Below are positions 1 to 6,325 of a stretch of DNA of 20,932 nucleotides, in pieces (the first letter of the stretch is position 1; each line of letters opens with the position of its first letter). The translations under genes and the position numbers were made by a program. The stretch spans positions 1-20,932 of the forward strand of contig JBBIGZ010000050.1 of assembly GCA_037447295.1 (NCBI GenBank), read 5' to 3'. The notes under the pieces were generated by a model. That model searched no databases and had not been told where the DNA came from. It worked only from the letters and a program-made list of their open reading frames with translations. The stretch is from 630D-37 sp037447295. GTDB taxonomy: Bacteria > Chloroflexota > Anaerolineae > Anaerolineales > Villigracilaceae.

Positions 1-1208
1 ACGCCTCCGCCACGCGCCTGCCCTACCCGGATGGCTACTTCGACGCCGTGCTCACTGACCCGCCCTATTACTACTCTATAACCTATGCAGACTTATCCGA
101 TTTCTTCTATGTATGGCTAAAACGCACAATCGGCCATCTTTATCCCGATCTTTTCTCTACACCACTCACGCCAAAGTCTGATGAAATCATTGAAAAAAAG
201 TTCTGGGACAAGACATCAAATCAAGACAAGGTCTGGTATGAGAGACGCTTGTTGGACGCTTTCAACGAAATTCATCGGGTCCTAAAGCCGAACGGCATTG
301 TTACAATCGTATACGCGCATAAAACTACAGAGGGCTGGGAGACTGTCATTAACGCTCTGTTAGATAGCCAGCTCGTAGTCACCGGAGCCTGGCCCATCCA
401 TACAGAGATGAGGTCGAGATTGATGGCCAGCGAATCCGCTGCGCTGGCATCGTCCATCTACATCGTGGCGCGCAAAGCCGCCCGTCGGCCGACCGGCTTC
501 TATAACGAAGTGCGCGCCGAACTGCGCCAGCATCTAGACGCTAAACTGCAGCGCCTGTGGGAGGAGGGCATCGGCGGGGCCGATTTCTTCATCGCTGCCA
601 TCGGCTCGGCCATCGAAGTCTTCGGCAAGTACGAAAAAGTGATGGACTACGAAGGCAACATCGTGCGCGCCGACCGCCTGCTGGAAGAAGTGCGCCTCAT
701 CGCCACCGACTACGCCGTGCGGCAAATCCTGCACAACGGCTTTGCGGCCGAGATCACCCCGCTGACGCGCTTCTACGTCCTCTGGCGCTGGAACTACGGC
801 GAAGCGCTCCTTCCCTTCGACGAAGCCAACAAACTGGCGCACTCATGCGGTCTGGACCTCAACCTGCAATTCGGCAAGAACGGCTGCATCCGCAAGGAAA
901 AAGAATTCGTCCGCCTGCTCGGTCCGCAAGGGCGCAAACTGGACGACCTGGACGATCCGCGCGACCTGATAGACGTACTGCACAAGGCTTTGCTGCTTTG
1001 GGAAAAGGGTCAGCGCGGCGAGATGATCAAAGCCCTGGCCGAGCGCGGCTTTGGCAAGAGTGAAGCCTTCTACCGCGTGGCGCAAGCCATCTCCGAAACC
1101 CTGCCGCTGGAAAGCAAGGAAAAGAAACTGCTCGATGGCTTCCTGGCGGGCAGGGAGCGCCTCCAGGACGAGGTGGAGAAACAAGCAAGGCAGGAAAAAT
1201 TGCTTTAA
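1..1208 (+). CDS. DUF1156-type adenine-specific DNA methylase, C-terminal part (5' end outside window)
   Basis: Predicted N6-adenine DNA methyltransferase of the DUF1156 (COG1743) type, transferring a methyl group from S-adenosylmethionine to adenine in DNA. The frame is open from the left edge (first full codon at 3), so the GTG at 48 is an internal Val and not a start; about 401 C-terminal residues are visible. The catalytic motif IV, DPPYY, is encoded at 57-71 and is followed by the stretch YADLSDFFYVWLKR that I associate with this family. Family members are usually around 900-1000 residues, so the N-terminal DUF1156 region and Zn-ribbon should lie upstream. The stop codon (1206-1208) is inside an inverted repeat, and the next gene on the same strand encodes a DUF499 ATPase, a recurrent neighbour of these methylases in defence islands. 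Base composition is uneven: about 43% GC over 61-360 against about 64% over 421-600. The target sequence cannot be read from this fragment. Confidence 0.85.
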   Translation, partial: ASATRLPYPDGYFDAVLTDPPYYYSITYADLSDFFYVWLKRTIGHLYPDLFSTPLTPKSDEIIEKKFWDKTSNQDKVWYERRLLDAFNEIHRVLKPNGIVTIVYAHKTTEGWETVINALLDSQLVVTGAWPIHTEMRSRLMASESAALASSIYIVARKAARRPTGFYNEVRAELRQHLDAKLQRLWEEGIGGADFFIAAIGSAIEVFGKYEKVMDYEGNIVRADRLLEEVRLIATDYAVRQILHNGFAAEITPLTRFYVLWRWNYGEALLPFDEANKLAHSCGLDLNLQFGKNGCIRKEKEFVRLLGPQGRKLDDLDDPRDLIDVLHKALLLWEKGQRGEMIKALAERGFGKSEAFYRVAQAISETLPLESKEKKLLDGFLAGRERLQDEVEKQARQEKLL

Positions 1209-1274
1209 CGCGAAGACGCGAAGGCGCAAAGAAAGAAAACTTGGCGTCTTGGTGACTTAGCGACGTTGCGTTAA
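1205..1274. repeat. Octamer-phased imperfect inverted repeat overlapping the methylase stop
   Basis: The left arm is TTA at 1205-1207 and then ACGCGAAG (1208-1215), ACGCGAAG (1216-1223), GCGCAAAG (1224-1231). After a short A-rich spacer, the right arm is CTTGGCGT (1240-1247), CTTGGTGA (1248-1255), CTTAGCGA (1256-1263), CGTTGCGT (1264-1271) and TAA. The ends TTAACGC (1205-1211) and GCGTTAA (1268-1274) are exact inverted copies. It resembles the 'AACGCAAAGACGC...' type of dispersed intergenic repeat that I recall from several bacterial phyla. It supplies the last two bases of T-TAA for the methylase stop and ends 28 bases before the next start codon. Confidence 0.8.
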
Positions 1275-1290
1275 GGGATAAAATCAGATA

Positions 1291-1296
1291 GAGGAG
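1291..1296 (+). promoter_or_regulatory. Ribosome binding site of the AlbA_2-DUF499 gene
   Basis: GAGGAG lies 6 bases before the ATG at 1303 and supports that start. Confidence 0.7.
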
Positions 1297-1302
1297 CTCA
1301 GA

Positions 1303-4300
1303 ATGGCGCTCAGAGACCTTATCCAACAGGGCGAAGGCCCTCGCCTCGAATTCAAAAGCACGCTGCAATGGGATATCAAGCAGGGTACGAAGAACGAGTC
1401 CCTGCGCAAGAGCGTGCTGAAAACCATTGCCGCCTTTCTCAATACAGAAGGCGGTACGCTGATCATCGGCGTCGAAGACGATGGCACTGTCTATGGTCTG
1501 GAGGCTGACCTGGCTCTGGTCAACAAGTCGCGCGATAAGTTTGCCCAACTCGTCGGAACACTTTTGATCGAGCAATTAGGCGCAGCCTATGCCGCTCCGC
1601 CGCTGGTCAATGCGCGTTTTGAGGAGATAGATGGAAAAACAGTTTACGTGATCGAAGTCCAGCCATCATCCGAGCCCGTCTTTCTGCAAGACGAAAAAGG
1701 CAAGAAACTGTATATCCGCGTCCAAACCACCACCCGCGATTTGGATGCGAAAGACACGGTGGAATACATCAAGTCCCATTGGGGTGAGCCAGAAAAGAAG
1801 AAAAAGGCCGCCTCTGCGCAGGAAGGAGAATTGAATTTCATGACCGGCGCTTTTCACACCATTGCCATCCCGCACGACGACATCCTGCAAGGCCGCCTGA
1901 CGATGGACGTCTTCGCCGCCGACCTGTGGGAGGTCTTCCAAGGCCGCGGCGTCGAAGAATACCGCAACCCCGATCTGTTCTTCCAGAAAACCTACGAGAC
2001 CGAGGGACTGAGAACCCTGCTGAGCATCGTCGAAAGACGGCTCAAAGGTCAGGGCGGCGACCCCATCCTGCAAATTCAAACCCCCTTCGGCGGCGGCAAG
2101 ACCCACACCTTGATTGCCATGTACCACAAGGCCGCCGAGTGGGGCGCAAAGCGCGTCGTCATGGTTGGCACCAAGATGGCCGCCACCGATACGCTCTGGG
2201 GCATGCTGGAAAAGCAACTCACCGCTAAAGCGGAACGCTTCAACGGGATGGTTTCCCCCGGCGCGACCGATGAATTCCGCGCCATGCTGGTCAACGCCGG
2301 CCCGACCCTCATCCTGATGGACGAAGTGCTGGAATACCTCACCAAAGCCGCCGGCGTAACGGTGGGCGGAAGCACGCTCGCCGATCAGACCATCGCCTTC
2401 ATGCAGGAATTGACCGAGACCATCAGTTCGCTGGAACACATCGTGTTGGTCGTCACGCTGCCCTCCAGCAACATGCCCAACATGGGCGAACATGCCCAAA
2501 AATTGCTCCAGAACCTGCAATATGTCTCCGGGCGCATGGAAAAGATTTACACGCCGGTGCAGGAGAGCGAAATCACCCGCATCGTCCGCCGGCGCTTGTT
2601 TTCGAGCGTTGACCAGAAAAAGGCCAGCAAGGTAGTCAACCAGTTCATCGAATACGCTGTTCAGCAATCGCTCCTGCCGGCCGGGGTAGAAGCCTCCGAA
2701 TACCGCGCCCGCTTCGAAGCCTCTTACCCCTTCCTGCCCGACGTGATAGACGTCTTGTATCAGCGCTGGGGCAGTTTCTACACCTTCCAGCGCACGCGCG
2801 GCGTCTTGCGCTTGCTGGCGCTGGTGATTTTTGCCGTCAAAGAGAAAAACATCCCTTATATCACGCTGGCCGATTTTGACTTGGCAGACCAGGAAATCCG
2901 CCAGGAATTGCTCAAACACATCGGCCAGGAATACAACGGCGTCATCGCCGCCGACATCACCGGACCCGAAGCCGGCGCGGCGCGCGTCAACGCCAGCCTG
3001 GGCAAAGCCTACCAGGGCCTGCGTCTGGGCGAACGCGTCACCACCGCCATTTTCATGCACTCCTTTTCGGGCGGCACAGAGCGCGGCGCCACGATGGCCG
3101 AAATCAAGCGCAATGCGGCGGTCTATGGAAGCCCGTCCGCCGTGGTAGCCGAGGCCGTGGAAGAACTCAAAGGTCGTTTGTTCTACATCCAACACCAGTC
3201 GGGCAAATACTTCTTCTCCAACCAGGCCAATCTGAACCACCTGTTGTTGGTGCGTATGGAAAACATCGGCGATGCCGAGGTCCGCGCCCAGGAAGAGAGG
3301 CTGCTCAGAAACAGTGTCCGCTCGGACAAATTAAAGACCTATCTCTGGAGGACCGAAAGCGCCGATATTCCCGATACGCCTGACCTGAAGTTGATCCTTC
3401 TGCCGGTGGATGATCCCCAAGTCATCAAGTCCATCATGGAAGAGAAAGGCGATTCGCCGCGCGTACACCGCAACACTTTATTCTTCCTTGTGCCGCTTGC
3501 CGGCGAACGTCCCGCCTTCGAGAATCTGGTCCGAAAATACCTGGCCTATCAGGCCTTATTGAGCGACAGCACCCTGAGACTGACCCCTGAGCAGAACAAG
3601 GAAATCAAGGAGAGCCTGAAAAAACTCGAAGGCGACCTGGGAGAGAGCGTCAGGCGGTTGTATCGTCAACTCTACGTACCGGATCGTTCTGGAACGAAAA
3701 ACTTCGACCTGGGCCTGCCTACTGCCGGCGACCCCAAGCCGCTCGATCGGGAGGTCTACGACCGCCTGCGCATGGAGGGCGAAATTCTCGAAAAGATTGC
3801 CCCGCTGGTCATCAAGGAAAAGTATCTCAAGGACAGCGACTGGGTCTCCACCGCCCAACTCTACCAAGCCAGCCTGAAGACCCGCGGCGAAGCGCGGGCC
3901 GTCAACCAATCGGCCTGGGAGGCCGGCATTGCTGAAGGCGTGCGCAAGGGCATCTTCGGGTTGGGCGAATTGAGAGATGGTCAGCCGGTCTGCCAATATT
4001 ACAAAGAAGAGCCGTCGGTCAGTTTTGCAGATGACGAAATCCTCATCAAGGCCGAAATCTGCGAGGCCCAACAGCATGAGAAAGAAAACCAGGTCTCTTA
4101 CCCGGCTGGTCAAACGATGACGGGTGCAAGCACGGCCGTAACACAGCCGCAATCCATTTTTGACTCTGCCGGCGACCTTGCGCCTTCCACTTCTCCTGCT
4201 GGGGCATACCAGCAACTCAGTTTCAACTTCATCGTCCCCAAAGGTAAAGTCTCCAGCCTGATGGGCGTGCTCAACTATCTGCAAAGCAAATACGAGAAAA

Positions 4301-4407
4301 TGGAAATCTCCCTGAATTTGCAAGATGGCAGCCTAACCGAACAGGAATTTGAAGATAAAGTCAAAGAAGCGTTCCGACAGATGGGAATTGACATTGAGCC
4401 GAGCTAA
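1303..4407 (+). CDS. AlbA_2 (Schlafen-like) domain fused to a DUF499 ATPase
   Basis: A 1034-residue predicted defence ATPase. Residues 1 to about 155 look like an AlbA_2/Schlafen-type domain: EFKS at 16-19, then AFLNTEGGTLIIGVEDDG at about 44-61. A charged Lys/Glu-rich linker follows at about 157-175. The rest matches the DUF499 (COG1483) family: the PHDDILQGRLTMDVFAADLW block that normally starts such proteins, a Walker A TPFGGGKTH with Lys266, and a Walker B LILMDE with Asp340-Glu341. The C-terminus has a Pro/Thr-rich linker (about 940-970) and a compact end domain. DUF499 ATPases are typically encoded beside DUF1156 methylases, as here, and are thought to act with them in restriction-like immunity. 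The AlbA_2 domain may bind or cut nucleic acid, but that is inference. The start ATG has a good GAGGAG. GC is about 53% over 1321-1860 and about 62% over 1861-2160, which fits an added N-terminal domain. A second ribosome site precedes Met180. Confidence 0.85.
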   Translation: MALRDLIQQGEGPRLEFKSTLQWDIKQGTKNESLRKSVLKTIAAFLNTEGGTLIIGVEDDGTVYGLEADLALVNKSRDKFAQLVGTLLIEQLGAAYAAPPLVNARFEEIDGKTVYVIEVQPSSEPVFLQDEKGKKLYIRVQTTTRDLDAKDTVEYIKSHWGEPEKKKKAASAQEGELNFMTGAFHTIAIPHDDILQGRLTMDVFAADLWEVFQGRGVEEYRNPDLFFQKTYETEGLRTLLSIVERRLKGQGGDPILQIQTPFGGGKTHTLIAMYHKAAEWGAKRVVMVGTKMAATDTLWGMLEKQLTAKAERFNGMVSPGATDEFRAMLVNAGPTLILMDEVLEYLTKAAGVTVGGSTLADQTIAFMQELTETISSLEHIVLVVTLPSSNMPNMGEHAQKLLQNLQYVSGRMEKIYTPVQESEITRIVRRRLFSSVDQKKASKVVNQFIEYAVQQSLLPAGVEASEYRARFEASYPFLPDVIDVLYQRWGSFYTFQRTRGVLRLLALVIFAVKEKNIPYITLADFDLADQEIRQELLKHIGQEYNGVIAADITGPEAGAARVNASLGKAYQGLRLGERVTTAIFMHSFSGGTERGATMAEIKRNAAVYGSPSAVVAEAVEELKGRLFYIQHQSGKYFFSNQANLNHLLLVRMENIGDAEVRAQEERLLRNSVRSDKLKTYLWRTESADIPDTPDLKLILLPVDDPQVIKSIMEEKGDSPRVHRNTLFFLVPLAGERPAFENLVRKYLAYQALLSDSTLRLTPEQNKEIKESLKKLEGDLGESVRRLYRQLYVPDRSGTKNFDLGLPTAGDPKPLDREVYDRLRMEGEILEKIAPLVIKEKYLKDSDWVSTAQLYQASLKTRGEARAVNQSAWEAGIAEGVRKGIFGLGELRDGQPVCQYYKEEPSVSFADDEILIKAEICEAQQHEKENQVSYPAGQTMTGASTAVTQPQSIFDSAGDLAPSTSPAGAYQQLSFNFIVPKGKVSSLMGVLNYLQSKYEKMEISLNLQDGSLTEQEFEDKVKEAFRQMGIDIEPS
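1821..1842 (+). promoter_or_regulatory. Possible internal ribosome binding site and start at Met180
   Basis: GGAAGGAG at 1821-1828 lies 11 bases before an in-frame ATG at 1840-1842. That Met is a few residues before the conserved beginning of the DUF499 region. It may be a relic of the ancestral DUF499 start or may still produce a short DUF499-only form. A purine-rich run also encodes the Glu/Gly linker, so chance is possible. Confidence 0.4.
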
Positions 4408-4466
4408 AGCCCTATTCATGGGGTGTCAACCATAGACGATTTATCCTCGTGCGGCCAAGGTTGCAG

Positions 4467-5657
4467 TTATACAAATTCGCGAAAGACCCGATTCCCCAAA
4501 AGGCGCCCGCGCGCCGTTAAGCGCAGGCGCTTTTTTGTTTCCAAGCTTTCCAAAAGGCCGGCCTGCTGTAGCTTTCGGATTTTCTCTCCGTAGATTTCTT
4601 CTGCTTCTCGCCCAAAGCGCTGACGGAATTCCTCCAAATTCACTCCCTGGCGCGTTAGACGCAGGTTGAGCATCATGAATTCGCCCATTTCATCTTCCGG
4701 CGTTTGGCGGTGGACCTGCACAACTGCCGGCGAGAACGGGAATTCCCGTTTCCTTCCCGCCTGCAAGCGGTCAATATACGTGCGAATGCGCAGGACGTTG
4801 GAATAGCGATACCCGGCGGCATAGCCATGGGCACCGGCACCCAGGCCAAGGTAGGGCCAGGCGCGCCAATATTGCAGGTTGTGTTGACAGGCGTAACGCG
4901 GCGTTTCAATCTCAGGCGAAGGGGGCAAGTCAAGCGCCCAGTTAGAGATCTCATACTGGGCATAGCCGGCGCGCTCCAGGCGTTCGCAAGCCCATTCCAA
5001 CATCTCCGCGGCGCGATCGTCGTCCGGCGCCGGCATCAGACCCCGCCCCACCCAACGCCCAAAGGGAGTGCCGTGTTCGATGGTGAGGGCATAGAGCGAA
5101 AGGTGCTCCGGGCGCAGGCGCAGCGCCCATTCCAGGCTGCGTTGCCAAAGGTCCAAGGATTGCTGCGGTAGGCCGTAGATCAGGTCCAGGTTCAGGTTGA
5201 AGAAGCCGGCGCGACGCGCCCAGGTCACGGCCTGGATGACGTCGAGAAACGAGTGCTCTCGTTCCAGCAGCCGTAGCTCAGAGGGGTTAGCCGATTGCAT
5301 CCCAAAAGAAAGGCGGTTGACTCCGGCAGCGCGTAAATCACGCAAAAATTGCGGTAAGACCGTGCCGGGATTGGCCTCTAGGGTGATCTCGACCTCAGAT
5401 GATAGGTTGAAGGCCTGTGCCAGCGCCTCGAGAATGCGCCCCACGTCCTTTGCCGAAAGAAGCGAAGGAGTGCCGCCGCCGAAGAAAACCGTGTGGACCG
5501 GCAAATGGGTAGAGCGCAGGCTCTCGATCTCGGCGATCAACGCCTCCACGTAGGCCGGGATGAGTGCCTCTTGACCAGCGTATGTGTTGAAATCGCAATA
5601 AGCGCAACGATGACGGCAAAACGGGATATGGAGATAGATCGAGTGGGGGAGGCTCAT
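4467..5657 (-). CDS. hemW: HemW, radical SAM haem chaperone (oxygen-independent coproporphyrinogen oxidase-like)
   Basis: A 396-residue radical SAM protein of the HemW family, which binds haem and is proposed to deliver it to cytosolic or membrane acceptors; it is often mislabelled as HemN. The 4Fe-4S cluster motif CRHRCAYC is at Cys14, Cys18 and Cys21 and is followed by DF, the HemW form (HemN has a further Cys there). GGGTPS is at 60-65. Length is normal for the family. I chose the ATG at 5657: it overlaps the pcm stop as ATGA, and the protein then begins directly with MSLPHSIYLHIPFC. An in-frame ATG 24 bases upstream would extend it by eight residues into pcm and is less likely. It is the last gene of a long - strand run and faces the DUF499 gene tail to tail across 59 bases. 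Its role in haem transfer is taken from the family, not shown here. Confidence 0.9.
   Translation of the reverse strand: MSLPHSIYLHIPFCRHRCAYCDFNTYAGQEALIPAYVEALIAEIESLRSTHLPVHTVFFGGGTPSLLSAKDVGRILEALAQAFNLSSEVEITLEANPGTVLPQFLRDLRAAGVNRLSFGMQSANPSELRLLEREHSFLDVIQAVTWARRAGFFNLNLDLIYGLPQQSLDLWQRSLEWALRLRPEHLSLYALTIEHGTPFGRWVGRGLMPAPDDDRAAEMLEWACERLERAGYAQYEISNWALDLPPSPEIETPRYACQHNLQYWRAWPYLGLGAGAHGYAAGYRYSNVLRIRTYIDRLQAGRKREFPFSPAVVQVHRQTPEDEMGEFMMLNLRLTRQGVNLEEFRQRFGREAEEIYGEKIRKLQQAGLLESLETKKRLRLTARGRLLGNRVFREFV
4502..4540 (+). terminator. Putative intrinsic terminator for the DUF499 transcript, inside the hemW 3' end
   Basis: Two adjacent perfect hairpins occur on the + strand: GGCGC-CCGC-GCGCC (4502-4515) and AAGCG-CAGG-CGCTT (4519-4532). 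The second runs into TTTTTT at 4531-4536 and then GTTT. This is the usual stem plus U-tract form, placed about 100 bases after the DUF499 stop. It lies within the hemW coding region, so the sequence is also constrained by protein coding. Confidence 0.45.
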
Positions 5658-6322
5658 CGCCAAAAGTCCTCGCCCTTCCAACCGTAGGCGCCGCGCAGCG
5701 GCACAAAAGCGACCCCGGTCACTACCTGCGACTCGAAGCGTGGGCCGCGCCGATGCCAGACCTGCAGTTCCTGATAGCCCTGGCTGCCGATTGGGATCAC
5801 CAGGCGAGAGTCATCGGCCAGCTGTTCGAGCAAAGGTGCCGGCACTTGGGGCGCCGCCGCAGCGACCAGAATGCCGTGATAGGGCGCGGCCGGTGGCCAA
5901 CCCAAGCTACCATCGCCAACATGGCAATGGACATTTTCGAATCCTAATTCTTTCAGCCGCGCTGTGGCTTCTTGGGCCAGCTCAGGAATGTACTCGATGG
6001 TATGCACTTCCCGTGCCAGATAGCCTAGCAGCGCCGCCTGGTAGCCGGACCCCGTGCCGATCTCCAGCACCCGTTCATCACCGCGCAGGTGTAAGAGGAA
6101 GATCATCAGCGCCACAATGTAGGGCTGAGAGATCGTCTGACCACGGCCGATCGGCAAGGGACTATCGTTATAGGCCCATCCGCGGTATTCCGGCGGCACG
6201 AACAGATGCCGCGGCACGCGCCGAAAGGCCTCGAGCAGTCGTTCGTCCTCAATGCCGCGCCGGGCGATCTGGGTGATCACCATTTGTTCTCGCAAGCGGA
6301 TGGTCTTTTCACTCTCTTCCAT
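5654..6322 (-). CDS. pcm: Protein-L-isoaspartate O-methyltransferase
   Basis: A 222-residue SAM-dependent repair enzyme that methylates isoaspartyl residues in aged proteins so that they can return to normal aspartate. The family block GRGQTISQP is at 59-67 and SAM motif I, VLEIGTGSGYQAALL, is at 85-99. Length and order match the family. AAGGA lies 6 bases before the ATG. The gene starts 3 bases after the stop of the UvrD-like gene and ends in a 4-base ATGA overlap with hemW, so translation of the three is probably coupled. Confidence 0.93.
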   Translation of the reverse strand: MEESEKTIRLREQMVITQIARRGIEDERLLEAFRRVPRHLFVPPEYRGWAYNDSPLPIGRGQTISQPYIVALMIFLLHLRGDERVLEIGTGSGYQAALLGYLAREVHTIEYIPELAQEATARLKELGFENVHCHVGDGSLGWPPAAPYHGILVAAAAPQVPAPLLEQLADDSRLVIPIGSQGYQELQVWHRRGPRFESQVVTGVAFVPLRGAYGWKGEDFWR

Positions 6323-6325
6323 TGC

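Noticed and set aside
48..1208. GTG at 48 as the start of the methylase
   Set aside because: The same frame is open to the left edge and encodes family-like residues (RLPYPDGYFDAV) before the DPPYY motif, so the gene is cut by the window and does not start here.
1666..3240. A 524-codon open frame on the - strand
   Set aside because: It is fully antisense to the DUF499 gene, which has clear Walker motifs. The translation is low-complexity and resembles no family; it is a product of GC-rich codon use.
4408..4466. A terminator for the hemW operon on the - strand
   Set aside because: Only a 3-base CCC/GGG pairing without a proper T-run was found; not enough to call.
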